Notes: generated by a model not told the origin, from the sequence alone. Shown: positions 41,487-50,680, numbered from the stretch's first letter. The stretch is 64,000 nucleotides of DNA from Amycolatopsis saalfeldensis (GCF_900110575.1 NZ_FOEF01000017.1:62001-126000), one strand, 5' to 3'. Program-made: numbers and translations.

Positions 41487-44400
41487 TCAGTCGATGGGCG
41501 GTTCGCCCGGGTCCAGCTCGATCAGGTCACCCTCGGCGACCAGCTCCTCGATCGAGGCCGGCAGCAGGTACGCCGACCCGCCGCCCGGCTGGTTGAACCA
41601 CGGGATCGCGACCCCGGCGAGCGTCTCCAGCGGACGCTGCACCCGGTACACGTGGTACGGCCGGTGCACCCACTCCGGCACCAGCGAGCGCTCCTCGAAC
41701 GGCGTCCCGGCGGCGTAGGTCAGGTTGCCGTTCGGGCCGCCGAAACGGTCCAGCTCGCTGCCCGCGGGCAGCTCGCGCAGCTCCTTGCCGCGGAACAGCG
41801 TCAGCGGCGGCTCGCCCGAAAGCGGCGAGATCGGCCACTGCTGTCCCGAGCCACCGCCACCGTTGACGCCGCGGCCGCCCGCACCGTTGGCGGCGCGGAC
41901 CGGCTCCTCCCGGCGCTGCGGCGGGGACATCGGCGGCAGCGGCGCCCCCATCGGCGGTTCCCGGCGCGGGGGAGCGACGGGCGGCGCGACCTGCGTCGGT
42001 GCCGCCACGGACTGCTGCGCCGGGACCGGCGGACGGGCCGGTGGCTCGTCGTCGCCGAGCAGTTCCTCCGCCGAGGTGAACGCGGTCTGCTCCTGCGGCG
42101 GCACGTCCTCGCGCGGCCGCACCGGGAACGAGCCCGTGGCGACGGCCGGCGACAGCGTCGCCATCACCGGCGGCTTCGGGGCGTCGGCCACCGGGTCCTC
42201 GACGGGCGCCGGTGGCGGCTCCTGTTCGACCGGCGCGTGGCCGTCCGGGTGCATCAGCACCTTGCCGAGCATGAAGGCCGCCGCGTCCTCGGCGTCGCCG
42301 AACACCGCCGGGTTGACCAGTTCGCCGTCGTACCAGGCGACGCGCCAGCCCTCCTCGACCTGTTCGACGCTCCAGCCGCGGTCGGTCGCCTCGCCGAGCC
42401 GGTACGCCTCCTCGGGCACGTCGAGCTGGTCGAGCTTGTCCTGCAAGCCGGCCAACGCGGGCTCGGCGGGCCGGGCGCGGCGAGACCGTCGCGGCTGCGG
42501 CTGGACCGGCTGGCTCTGGACCGGCTGGGGTTCGGCCGGTGGCGCCTCGGGCTCGTCCGGCTCCTCCGACCGCATCGCGTGGCCGCCACGCACCGGCACC
42601 TCGGGCACCGGCAGCACTCCGGGCACCGGCGGCACCCCGGGCACGGACGTGTCGGCGTTCATCAGCGAGGTCGGCGGGCCCGAGTCGAAGTCCGGCTCCT
42701 CCTCGCGCAGCTGATGGCCGCCCTCGTCCTCGCGCAGCTGGTGCCCGCTGTCGTCGCCGTACGGGTCGGCGTCGCTTTCTTCGCCGTACGAGTCGGAATG
42801 CTGGCCGACCTCGTTGCCGTACGGGTCGGTGTGCTGCTCGTCCTCGTAGTCCTCGTCGTGGCCCGCCTCGGGATCCGGACCCGTGTACAGGCCGTGCTGC
42901 TCGCTGAGCTGCTCTTCGTCCTGCGGTCCGGTGTACAGGCCGTTCTGGTCCGCGTGCTGCTCTTCCGGCTCCACGGGCGCGTACAGCTGCGTGTGCTGCT
43001 CTTCGTGCTGCGGCGCGGTGTCCACGGGTGCGTACAGTGCGGTCGCTTCGGCAGCGGGCGGCGCCGCGTGCGGGTCGACGGGTGCGTAGAGCTGCGTGTG
43101 CTGCTCTTCGTGCTGCGGGGCGGTGTCCACCGGCGCGTACAGCGCGGTCTCCTCCGCCGGATGCGGTTGCTGCCCCGGCGGGGCGGCGTTCGGGTCGACC
43201 GGGCTGTACAGCGCGGTCCGCTCGGCCGGCGGCGGGCCGTTCGGGTCCTGGCCGGGCTCGAACTCGGCGTGCTGCTCGTCGGCGAAGCGGTCGTCGAACT
43301 CGTTCTCGTAGCCCTCGGCCTCGTGGTACTGCTCGTCGCCGTACGCCTGGGCGTCTTCGTGATGCGCGTCCGGGTAATCGTCGAAGGCCTGCTCGAACGG
43401 CGGTTCGTCGCGCTGCTCCGGCTCCGCGGGCGGCGTGTGCACCGCGAGCGGGACGTCCACCGGCGCGGGCGCCTCCGGCTGCGACGGCGCGGACCCACCG
43501 GAACCCGCCAACGCGGCCGCACCGACTCCCACAGTCCCGAGGGCCGCGGCCCCGAGCGCCGCGGCGCCGAGACCGGGTCCGCCAGGACCGGCCTGACCGG
43601 GACCACCCGGCGCGCCGGGACCGGCCTGGCCACCAGGACCACCCTGCGGCCCACCGGGACCGGCTTGACCAGGGCCGCCAGGCCCACCAGGACCGGCTTG
43701 GCCCGGCCCGGCTTGACCGGGGCCGCCAGCGCCGGGTCCGCCTGGCCCGGCTTGGCCCGGCCCACCAGGACCAGCCTGGCCAGGACCAGCTCCAGCCGGT
43801 CCGCCTTGACCCAGCCCGCCGGGACCAGCTCCAGCCGGTCCGCCTTGACCCAGCCCGCCGGGACCAGCTCCAGCCGGTCCGCCTTGACCCAGCCCACCGG
43901 GACCAGCCCCAGCCGGACCACCGGGACCCTGCCCGCCGGGACCAGCCCCAGCCGGTCCGCCTTGACCAGGCCCACCGGGCCCGCCTTGGCCGGCACCGCC
44001 AGAGCCGCTTTGGCCGGGCCCACCAGGCCCGTTCGGTCCACCCTGACCAGGCCCACCCTGACCGGGACCGCCGGGCCCACCAGGCGCCTGCCCCTGCGGC
44101 GGCGGCCCGGGCCGTTGCTGCGGCGGCTGCTGGTTACCGCGGGTCAGGTACGCCGCAGCGCCCTGCAGGGCGAGGTCGTCGACCGGCGGGAGCTGGAAGC
44201 CGTTCGAGCGGATGTGCTCGACCAGGTCGTTCTCCGGTGAGACGCCGTAGCGCTGCAGGTAGAAGTTCACTGCCGCCGGCCAGATCCACTGCCCGTCGCT
44301 GTGGAACGCGACGGGCACGGTGGCCTCGGGCGCCGGCGCGAGCCGGTCGATGTCGTACCCGCGCTCCTGGACGACCAGGGGCGCGTGGTCGAGGTAGTCG

Positions 44401-44954
44401 AGCAGCCGGTCCTGCTCCGCCACCTCCAGGTCGGGACGGTTGATCACGGGGCGGCCGGCCGGCCCGATGGTGTCGAAGATCCGCGCGATGCGGAAGTGCG
44501 GTCCGGGCTGCTCGGGGCCGAGGCCGGACATGCGCCGGATCAGCCACTCGGGCACGTTCTCCTCGGTGCGGGGGAACATGCGCAGCTCGTCCTGGTACGC
44601 CTGCGGCGGCGGGGCGAGGTTCCACGGCGGCTCGTCGCGGTTGTACTCGAGGTTGTAGCTGGAGGGGTGGTCGAGCTGGTAGCGCGCGTTGAACCAGGTG
44701 CCGCGGCCGTCGCGGTACATGCCACCGCGCAGCCGTCCGAAGAGGGTCGCGATGTCGTGGGTGGCGACCCACTCCTGACTGGCGCCGTCCTCGGTGAGGA
44801 TCTGGCCGGTCAGCTCGTGGTACCTCCCGACAGCCCGGTACTCCGCGGTGACTTTGCGCCAGTCGCGCGGTGCGGCGCGCAGCAGGGCCAGTCCGATCTG
44901 CTTGACCAGTGTGTCCTGCTCCGTCGCGTTCAGCTGCGTCGTCGGTTGTGCCAC
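41487..44954 (-). CDS. Multidomain protein with C-terminal TNT-type NAD glycohydrolase toxin domain
   Basis: 1,155 residues. N-terminal domain (about 1-225): QIGLALLRAAPRDWRKVTAE, then HSDGQWIWPAAVNFYLQRYG, as in TNT-associated actinomycete proteins. A Gly/Pro/Gln/Ala linker spans about 281-461, then an acidic region with repeated LYAPVD and LYTGP motifs (about 475-780). A small domain follows (about 835-900, WSVEQVEEGWRVAWYDGELV). The end is a TNT domain (about 1055-1155): RFGGPNGNLTYAAGTPFEER, YHVYRVQRPL, PWFNQPGGGSAYLLPASIEE. TNT hydrolyses NAD+. No signal peptide and no adjacent immunity gene are visible. GTG at 44954 is the likely start. Confidence 0.87.
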   Translation of the reverse strand: MAQPTTQLNATEQDTLVKQIGLALLRAAPRDWRKVTAEYRAVGRYHELTGQILTEDGASQEWVATHDIATLFGRLRGGMYRDGRGTWFNARYQLDHPSSYNLEYNRDEPPWNLAPPPQAYQDELRMFPRTEENVPEWLIRRMSGLGPEQPGPHFRIARIFDTIGPAGRPVINRPDLEVAEQDRLLDYLDHAPLVVQERGYDIDRLAPAPEATVPVAFHSDGQWIWPAAVNFYLQRYGVSPENDLVEHIRSNGFQLPPVDDLALQGAAAYLTRGNQQPPQQRPGPPPQGQAPGGPGGPGQGGPGQGGPNGPGGPGQSGSGGAGQGGPGGPGQGGPAGAGPGGQGPGGPAGAGPGGLGQGGPAGAGPGGLGQGGPAGAGPGGLGQGGPAGAGPGQAGPGGPGQAGPGGPGAGGPGQAGPGQAGPGGPGGPGQAGPGGPQGGPGGQAGPGAPGGPGQAGPGGPGLGAAALGAAALGTVGVGAAALAGSGGSAPSQPEAPAPVDVPLAVHTPPAEPEQRDEPPFEQAFDDYPDAHHEDAQAYGDEQYHEAEGYENEFDDRFADEQHAEFEPGQDPNGPPPAERTALYSPVDPNAAPPGQQPHPAEETALYAPVDTAPQHEEQHTQLYAPVDPHAAPPAAEATALYAPVDTAPQHEEQHTQLYAPVEPEEQHADQNGLYTGPQDEEQLSEQHGLYTGPDPEAGHDEDYEDEQHTDPYGNEVGQHSDSYGEESDADPYGDDSGHQLREDEGGHQLREEEPDFDSGPPTSLMNADTSVPGVPPVPGVLPVPEVPVRGGHAMRSEEPDEPEAPPAEPQPVQSQPVQPQPRRSRRARPAEPALAGLQDKLDQLDVPEEAYRLGEATDRGWSVEQVEEGWRVAWYDGELVNPAVFGDAEDAAAFMLGKVLMHPDGHAPVEQEPPPAPVEDPVADAPKPPVMATLSPAVATGSFPVRPREDVPPQEQTAFTSAEELLGDDEPPARPPVPAQQSVAAPTQVAPPVAPPRREPPMGAPLPPMSPPQRREEPVRAANGAGGRGVNGGGGSGQQWPISPLSGEPPLTLFRGKELRELPAGSELDRFGGPNGNLTYAAGTPFEERSLVPEWVHRPYHVYRVQRPLETLAGVAIPWFNQPGGGSAYLLPASIEELVAEGDLIELDPGEPPID
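43798..43914 (-). repeat. 39-bp coding minisatellite, three copies
   Basis: Three consecutive 39-base units in the linker of the TNT protein. The first two are identical and the third differs at two bases. They encode 13-residue Gly/Pro/Ala units (GGLGQGGPAGAGP). Shorter related units flank them, so the whole linker appears to have grown by slippage. Confidence 0.88.
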
Positions 44955-45237
44955 GGTGACATTTTGACTGTTCGCGCGCACGAACGCACCCCGCATGCGG
45001 GTTTTGCCACTCGCGGGCAAGCCGGCATGCGGTCTGACCTCGGCCGACGCCTTATGCGGAAGATCACACGCACGTGCGAGCCGAGCCGCGGAGCCGGTGG
45101 TGGGGGTGACGGGGAGTCTACGGGCAGTGGCAATGCGCGCCCGGCCACGACGCGCGGGGTGATCGTGATCCGCTCCGGGCGGCTCACCCGGCCGGGTTGC
45201 CGACGCTCCCCGGCGCCGCTTTGCGAGAATGGGCGTC

Positions 45238-46092
45238 GTGACGGCGAAGATTCTGGACGGCAAGGCCACGAAGGACGCCATTTTCGCGGAGCTGCGCCCG
45301 CGGGTGGCCGCGCTCGCCGAGCGGGGGGTGGTCCCCGGCCTGGGCACGGTGCTGGTCGGCGACGATCCCGGCTCGCACTCGTACGTGAAGATGAAGCACG
45401 CGGACAGCGCGAAGATCGGCGTCAACTCGATCCGCCGCGACCTGCCCGCCGACATCTCGCAGGAGAAGCTCGAGGCCGTCATCGACGAGCTGAACGCCGA
45501 CCCGGCCTGCCACGGCTACATCGTCCAGCTGCCGTTGCCGAAGCACCTCGACGCGAACCCGGTGCTCGAGCGCATCGACCCGGACAAGGACGCGGACGGC
45601 CTCGCGCCGGTCAGCCTCGGCCGGCTGGTGCTCGGCGAGAAGGGCGCCCTGCCCTGCACGCCGTACGGGATCATCGAGCTGCTCAAGCGCCACGGCGTGG
45701 AGCTGAACGGCGCGCGGGTCACCGTGGTCGGCCGCGGCATCACCGTCGGGCGCACGCTCGGCCTGCTGCTCACGCGCCGCAGCGAGAACTCCACCGTGAC
45801 GCTCTGCCACACCGGCACCCGAGACCTCGCCGCCGAGGTCCGCCGCGCCGACATCGTGGTCGCGGCCGCAGGCGTGCCCGGGATCATCACGCCGGACATG
45901 GTGCGGCCGGGCGCGGCGGTGCTGGACGTCGGCGTCTCGCACGTGGACGGCAAGCTCACCGGTGACGTCGACCCGGCCGTCGCCGAGGTCGCCGGCTGGC
46001 TGTCGCCGAACCCCGGCGGCGTCGGCCCGATGACCAGGGCGATGCTGGTCAGCAACGTCGTCGAGGCGGCGGAACGCACGGTCGCGGGCTGA
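45238..46092 (+). CDS. folD: Methylenetetrahydrofolate dehydrogenase/cyclohydrolase
   Basis: 284 residues. Interconverts methylene-, methenyl- and 10-formyl-THF, supplying purN and purH among others. It shows the catalytic Tyr and Lys in SHSYVKMKHADSAKIG, YIVQLPLPKHLDANPVLERI, CTPYGIIELLKRHG, VVGRGITVGRTLGLLL (Rossmann) and LSPNPGGVGPMTRAMLVSN. GTG at 45238 follows GAGAAT (45225-45230) by 7 bases, so the mRNA is probably leaderless; ATG at 45229 is an alternative. It overlaps the DUF3017 gene by one base. Confidence 0.96.
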   Translation: MTAKILDGKATKDAIFAELRPRVAALAERGVVPGLGTVLVGDDPGSHSYVKMKHADSAKIGVNSIRRDLPADISQEKLEAVIDELNADPACHGYIVQLPLPKHLDANPVLERIDPDKDADGLAPVSLGRLVLGEKGALPCTPYGIIELLKRHGVELNGARVTVVGRGITVGRTLGLLLTRRSENSTVTLCHTGTRDLAAEVRRADIVVAAAGVPGIITPDMVRPGAAVLDVGVSHVDGKLTGDVDPAVAEVAGWLSPNPGGVGPMTRAMLVSNVVEAAERTVAG

Positions 46093-46397
46093 TGGCGATG
46101 GCGGGCGACCGGCGCCGGAACGGGCGGGCCTGGGCGGTCCACGTGCCGTTCACGGTGGTGCTGCTGCTGCTCGCGGCGGCGGCGCTGCGCACCTTCCAGT
46201 ACCACTGGCGCGAGGGCGCCATCCTGGTCGGCGTCGCGTTGTTCGTGGCCGGGCTCCTGCGCGCGGTGCTGCCCGCCGAGAACGTGGGCCTGCTGGCGAT
46301 CCGCGGCAAGAAGGTCGACGTCGTCACCTGCGGCCTGCTCTGCGCCGCGGTCCTCTACATCGCGCTGACGATCACCGGCGGCCCCTTCGACTCGTGA
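46092..46397 (+). CDS. DUF3017 membrane protein
   Basis: 101 residues, three membrane helices (about 15-33 VHVPFTVVLLLLAAAALRTF, 42-60 AILVGVALFVAGLLRAVLP, 75-95 VTCGLLCAAVLYIALTITG). The family regularly follows folD in actinobacteria. The ATG shares one base with the folD stop (TGATG). Function unknown. Its stop codon lies inside a terminator stem. Confidence 0.88.
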   Translation: MAMAGDRRRNGRAWAVHVPFTVVLLLLAAAALRTFQYHWREGAILVGVALFVAGLLRAVLPAENVGLLAIRGKKVDVVTCGLLCAAVLYIALTITGGPFDS

Positions 46398-46436
46398 GTG
46401 TTCACGACGGTTCTGACCGTCAGGAACACTCACGAG
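46391..46436. terminator. Bidirectional terminator with 13-bp stem
   Basis: CTCGTGAGTGTTC pairs with GAACACTCACGAG, and an inner ACGG/CCGT pair continues the hairpin. It covers the DUF3017 stop codon and ends 4 bases before the stop of the convergent MFS gene. Confidence 0.82.
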
Positions 46437-46440
46437 CCGG

Positions 46441-47625
46441 TCAGGAGGCCAGCGCCAGTTCCCGCTGCTCGGCCGCGCGGGCTTCGCGCCGGTCGAGCGT
46501 GCCGGAGAACAGGGCGATCGAGAGGCCGAGCACCGCGAGCGAAGCGCCGACCCAGTTCGGCGCGACCAGGCCGAGGCCGCCCGCGATCACCAGACCGCCC
46601 AGCGACGCGCCGATCGAGTTGGCGATGTTGAACGCCGACTGCACGGCCGCCGAGACGAGCGACGGGGTGCCGCCCGCCTTCTCCATGATCCGCGCCTGCA
46701 TCATCGGGCCGATCATGAAGCCGGCCACGCCCACGAAGAAGATCGTGATCGCGGCGCCGACCTTGCCCTGCGCGGTGATCGTGAAGATGCCGAGCACCGC
46801 GGCCAGCGCGAGCAGCGCGGCGTACAGGCCGGGCATCAGCGCCCGGTCCGCGAGCCGGCCGCCGAGGTAGTTGCCCAGCGTCATGCCCACGCCGGCGAGC
46901 GAGAGCAGCAGGGTGACGTTCGCGGGCGAGTAGCCGGCGACGTCGGTGAGCATCGGCGTGATGTAGGACAGGCAGGCGAACACCCCGCCGAGGCCGAACG
47001 TGACGATGGCCAGCGCCAGCCACACCTGCGGGCGGCGGAACGCGCCCAGCTCGCCGCGCAGCGAAGTCTCGGCCGGACGGCCCTGGTGCGGCACCAGTTT
47101 CGCGATGGCGGCCGCGGCCACCAGCCCGATCACGGCGACCACGCCGAACGTCGCGCGCCAGCCGACCTGTTGGCCCAGCAGCGTGCCCAGCGGCACGCCG
47201 ATGACGTTCGCCAGCGTCAGGCCCATGAACATCATGGACACGGCCTTGGCCCGCTGGCCCGGTTTGGCCATGCTCGACGCGACCACCGCGCCGGCGCCGA
47301 AGAACGCGCCGTGCGGCAGGCCGGCGAGGAAGCGGAACGCCACGCCGAACCCCTGGTTCGGCGACAGCGCGAACAAGCCGTTGCCCAGCGTGAACAGGCC
47401 CATCATCGCGAGCAGCATGGTTTTGCGCGGCAGCCGGACGGCCAGCGCGGTGAGCAGGGGGGCGCCGATCACGACGCCGAGCGCATAGGCGGAGATGAAG
47501 TAACCGGCCGTGGGGATGTCGATGTGGAAGTCCGCGGCGGTCTGGGGCAGCACACCCATCATCACGAACTCGGTGGTACCGATGCCGAAGGCACCGATGG
47601 CGAGTGCGAGCAACGCGACGGGCAC
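46441..47625 (-). CDS. MFS efflux transporter (AraJ/Cmx-like DHA1)
   Basis: 394 residues, 12 membrane helices. The N-terminus LALAIGAFGIGTTEFVMMGV is characteristic of the AraJ/YdhP and chloramphenicol-exporter group, with FRFLAGLPHGAFFGAGAVVA and the antiporter motif FMGLTLANVIGVPLGTLLGQ. GTG at 47625 has AAGGAGAG 6 bases upstream. Substrate unknown; drugs or sugars are exported by relatives. Confidence 0.92.
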   Translation of the reverse strand: MPVALLALAIGAFGIGTTEFVMMGVLPQTAADFHIDIPTAGYFISAYALGVVIGAPLLTALAVRLPRKTMLLAMMGLFTLGNGLFALSPNQGFGVAFRFLAGLPHGAFFGAGAVVASSMAKPGQRAKAVSMMFMGLTLANVIGVPLGTLLGQQVGWRATFGVVAVIGLVAAAAIAKLVPHQGRPAETSLRGELGAFRRPQVWLALAIVTFGLGGVFACLSYITPMLTDVAGYSPANVTLLLSLAGVGMTLGNYLGGRLADRALMPGLYAALLALAAVLGIFTITAQGKVGAAITIFFVGVAGFMIGPMMQARIMEKAGGTPSLVSAAVQSAFNIANSIGASLGGLVIAGGLGLVAPNWVGASLAVLGLSIALFSGTLDRREARAAEQRELALAS

Positions 47626-47816
47626 GGCTCTCCTTCCTTGGGAAATCGATTACTCAGCCCGGGCTCTACCCGTTCTGAAGCGCTTTAGTACGAGGGCAAA
47701 AAACAAGACAGCTGTGCGGCCCCGACGCCGTCGAGCTGTCTCGTCCCAGTTGAACCGACGCGGGGCCGGTTTGTCATCCCGGTATTCGGGTGAGCCTCTT
47801 CACGCCCGGAATCGAC

Positions 47817-48140
47817 CTAGCGCCGGGCGGCCAGCACGCCGTCCAGCAGGCCGGGGAAGAGCGCGTCAAGATCCTTGCGGCGCAAGGAGTTGTACCGCGT
47901 GGTGCCCTCCTGCCGCCCGGCGACCACACCCGCCTGGCGCAGGATCCCGAGGTGGTGCGTGACTGTGGACTTGGTCACCGGCACCTCGAGCACGCCGCAC
48001 GCGACCTCGGTGCCCGCCGCGGCGAGCTGGCGGACGATCCCCAGCCGGACGGGGTCGGCGAGGGCGCGCAGCACCGCCTCGACGGTCATCTCGTCGCGGG
48101 CGGGATGGACGAGCGGGGTCAGGTGCGCGGTGTCGGCCAC
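47817..48140 (-). CDS. ArsR-family regulator
   Basis: 107 residues, winged helix only: VEAVLRALADPVRLGIVRQL, then TKSTVTHHLGILRQAGVV and the wing GRQEGTTRYNSLR. No metal-binding CxC is seen. It is divergent from an MFS exporter, with repeated sequences between them, so it probably controls that exporter. GTG start at 48140. Confidence 0.9.
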   Translation of the reverse strand: MADTAHLTPLVHPARDEMTVEAVLRALADPVRLGIVRQLAAAGTEVACGVLEVPVTKSTVTHHLGILRQAGVVAGRQEGTTRYNSLRRKDLDALFPGLLDGVLAARR

Positions 48141-48150
48141 GGTCCCATTG

Positions 48151-48217
48151 TACGACGTCTGTCGAAATTGTCGGTGGGGCGTAGTACGGTCAGGATCGAA
48201 CTACGACGTTCATCGAA
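48151..48217. promoter_or_regulatory. Direct repeats between ArsR and MFS genes
   Basis: TACGACGTCTGTCGAA (48151-48166) and TACGACGTTCATCGAA (48202-48217) are 16-base direct repeats 51 bases apart, each with internal CGA/TCG symmetry. The first begins 11 bases from the ArsR start, and the second lies 35 bases before the MFS start. Candidate ArsR operators. Confidence 0.55.
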
Positions 48218-48251
48218 CCAATCACCCTTGTTCGCCTTTGGGGGCACGTCC

Positions 48252-49445
48252 ATGTCCACCGTCCCGTCCTCGGGCACGTCACGGAACGCGGTGCTGGCGT
48301 TCGGCGCCTTCGGCGTCGGCACCAGCGGTTACATCGTCGCCGGGCTGCTGCCGTCGCTGACCGCCGAGCTCCAGATCTCCGCGACGGCCGCCGCCCAGCT
48401 CGTCACGTCCTTCGCCATCGCGTACGCCATCGGGTCGCCGCTGTTCGCCGCGGCCACCGGCCGCTGGGAGCGCCGGTCGCTGCTGGTCGCCGCGATGGTC
48501 GTCACGGGTCTCGGCAACCTGTTCGCCGCTGTCGCGCCGGGGTACACCACGCTGATGATCGCGCGGGTGGTCACCGCCGTGGGCGCCGCCGTCTTCACGC
48601 CTGGCGCCACCGCGGTCGCCGCGGAGCTGTCCACGCCGGAACGCCGTGGTCGCGCGGTCGCGACGGTGTTCGGCGGGCTGACCGTCGCGCTCATCTTCGG
48701 GGTGCCGCTCGGCAGCCTGATCTCGCAGCAGCTCGACTACGAGGCCGCGTTCCTGCTCGTCGGCGTGCTGTCGCTGGCCGGCGCGGTCGCCATCCGGCTC
48801 GTGCTGCCGAAGGTCGCGGCGCCGCCGGCGGTGCGGCTGGCCGAGCGGTTCGCGGTCGCGCGGGACAAGCGCGTGGTCGCGCTGCTGGTGACCACCGTGC
48901 TCGCGTGCCTCGCCGCGTTCATGGTCTACACGCTGGTTTCGCAGCTGCTCGCCGCGACGGCCGGGGTCACCGGCGCGACCGTCACGATCCTGTTGTTCTG
49001 CTACGGCATCGGCGGCGCGGTCGGCAACTACGTCGGCGGCCGGGTGGCCGACCGGTGGGGGGCGCGCGTGCCGATCCTCGTGGTGCTGGCCGGGATCACC
49101 CTGGTGCTGGTGCTGCTGCCGCTGACCACCGCGACGGTGGTGGGCGCGGCCGTCACGCTGTTCTTCTGGGGCATGGGCACGTGGGCGTTCAGCCCGCCGG
49201 TGCAGCACCGGCTGATCGAGCTTTCGCCGGGCCACGCGGGTCTGGCGCTGTCGCTCAACGCGTCGGCCATTTACCTCGGCGTCGGGCTGTCCGGCGTCGT
49301 CGGCGGCGCGGTGCTGACCTCCGCGGGCCCGAAGGCGCTGCCGGAGATCGCCGCGGTGCTGACCGCCGTGGCATTCGCCGTGATGCTGTTCTTCTGGGGC
49401 GCGCGGGCCCGTGCGGCGGCCCGTGAGGAGGTAGCCGTCGGCTGA
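48252..49445 (+). CDS. MFS efflux transporter
   Basis: 397 residues, 12 helices. FGVGTSGYIVAGLLPSLTAE, FAIAYAIGSPLFAAATGRWE, VFGGLTVALIFGVPLGSLIS (antiporter motif C) and GNYVGGRVADRWGARVPILV identify a DHA1-type exporter. ATG at 48252. Presumed target of the divergent ArsR regulator. It is distinct from the exporter at 46441, with low similarity outside family motifs. Confidence 0.92.
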   Translation: MSTVPSSGTSRNAVLAFGAFGVGTSGYIVAGLLPSLTAELQISATAAAQLVTSFAIAYAIGSPLFAAATGRWERRSLLVAAMVVTGLGNLFAAVAPGYTTLMIARVVTAVGAAVFTPGATAVAAELSTPERRGRAVATVFGGLTVALIFGVPLGSLISQQLDYEAAFLLVGVLSLAGAVAIRLVLPKVAAPPAVRLAERFAVARDKRVVALLVTTVLACLAAFMVYTLVSQLLAATAGVTGATVTILLFCYGIGGAVGNYVGGRVADRWGARVPILVVLAGITLVLVLLPLTTATVVGAAVTLFFWGMGTWAFSPPVQHRLIELSPGHAGLALSLNASAIYLGVGLSGVVGGAVLTSAGPKALPEIAAVLTAVAFAVMLFFWGARARAAAREEVAVG

Positions 49446-49469
49446 GGCGCTTGTGAGAAGCTGCCCGGC

Positions 49470-50123
49470 GTGGCTGAGGTGCTGGATGTGGTGACCGGCC
49501 GCGGCGGTGAGCTGGTGCTGCGGCGTGACGGGTCGGCGTTCGAGGTGATCGCCAACGGGGTTTTCCTGATGGACACGCGAAACGGGGAGTCGGAGCGGCT
49601 GCTCGTCACCGGCGCGGCCGACCGGCTGACGCCCGGCGCGACGATCCTGATCGGCGGTCTCGGCGTCGGCTTCTCGCTGCGGGCCGCGCTGGATCACCCG
49701 AATGTCGGCTCGGTGGTCGTGGTGGAGCGCGAGGCCGCGGTGATCGAGTGGAACCGCGACGGCCCGTTGCGCTCGGTGCACGGGGATGCGCTGGCGGACC
49801 CGCGCGTGCGCGTCGTCGAGGCTGATCTGGTGGCCTGGCTGCGTTCCACGCTGTCCGCGGGGGAGCGGTTCGACGCGCTGTGCCTGGACATCGACAACGG
49901 TCCGGAGTGGACGGTCACCGAAGGCAACGCCGAGCTGTACGGGGAGTCCGGAGTGGACGGTCTGGCGCGGCTGCTCCATCCCGGCGGAGTGCTGGCCGTG
50001 TGGAGCGCGGGCGCGGCGCCTTCGTTCACGGAACGGCTGCGCGCCCGGTTCGCCGACGTGCGGACCGTCGACGTCCCGGTGCCGCGGGGAGAGCCGGACG
50101 TGCTGTGGTTCGCGCGCTCCTGA
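49470..50123 (+). CDS. Spermidine-synthase-like methyltransferase fold protein
   Basis: 217 residues. The Rossmann core TILIGGLGVGFSLRAALDHP, VVVVEREAAVIEWNRDGPL, DALADPRVRVVEADLVAWLR and FDALCLDIDNGPEWTV is that of spermidine-synthase/SAM enzymes; HPGGVLAVWSAGAAPSFTER follows. Polyamine-synthase N-terminal and binding residues are reduced, so the activity is uncertain. GTG at 49470. Overlaps the next gene by 19 bases. Confidence 0.82.
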   Translation: MAEVLDVVTGRGGELVLRRDGSAFEVIANGVFLMDTRNGESERLLVTGAADRLTPGATILIGGLGVGFSLRAALDHPNVGSVVVVEREAAVIEWNRDGPLRSVHGDALADPRVRVVEADLVAWLRSTLSAGERFDALCLDIDNGPEWTVTEGNAELYGESGVDGLARLLHPGGVLAVWSAGAAPSFTERLRARFADVRTVDVPVPRGEPDVLWFARS

Positions 50124-50680
50124 CCGCGGCCGTCGAGGAAAACGCCACCTGGTGCGACGTGTACTGCCGGGTCTACGGCGTGCAGGGCGTCTTCGGCCCG
50201 CGTGCGTGGACGTCGCCCTCGCGCACCCCGGAGCTCTACCCGGACGCTGTGACGCTGACCCCGTCCGCCACGGCGGCGGACGTGCTGCCGCTGGTGGACG
50301 CGTCGGCGGGCTGCTCGGTGAAAGACAGCTTCGCGAGCCTGAGCCTGCCGGGCTTCACACTGCTGTTCGAGGCTTCGTGGCTGCATTTCCCGGTGCCTGC
50401 CGCGGCTTCGGGGTGGACGGCCGCTCCCTCACCGGACCCGTCGTTCGTGTTCCTGACCGGGCCGGGCTCGTCCGCCGTCGCCCATCGCGGCCCCTCGGCG
50501 GCCGGCCTTTCGAACTTCAGCGGCGACGACTGGCGCGGTGCCGTCGCCGCGGTCTCCGCCGCCTTCCCGGGTCTGCCGGTGGTGGGCTACGAGCACGGCG
50601 CCGCCCTGTCCGCCGCGCTCGCTTACGGTGCGGAGCCGCTCGGCGTCTTGCGCGTCTGGCTCCGCGACCTGCAAAAATGA
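50105..50680 (+). CDS. Hypothetical protein
   Basis: 191 residues, no family recognised. VVRALLTAAVEENATWCDVY, then SASAGCSVKDSFA-like and LSLPGFTLLFEASWLHFPV, ending LPVVGYEHGAALSAALAYGA. A GNAT-like beta-alpha pattern is faintly possible. GTG at 50105 overlaps the previous gene by 19 bases, suggesting coupling. The next gene starts 5 bases after its stop. Confidence 0.65.
   Translation: MVRALLTAAVEENATWCDVYCRVYGVQGVFGPRAWTSPSRTPELYPDAVTLTPSATAADVLPLVDASAGCSVKDSFASLSLPGFTLLFEASWLHFPVPAAASGWTAAPSPDPSFVFLTGPGSSAVAHRGPSAAGLSNFSGDDWRGAVAAVSAAFPGLPVVGYEHGAALSAALAYGAEPLGVLRVWLRDLQK

Noticed and set aside
44990..45001. Palindrome CCCGCATGCGGG as an operator
   Set aside because: A perfect 12-base dyad 36 bases before the TNT gene start, but short and GC-rich enough to occur by chance, with no second copy in promoter position.
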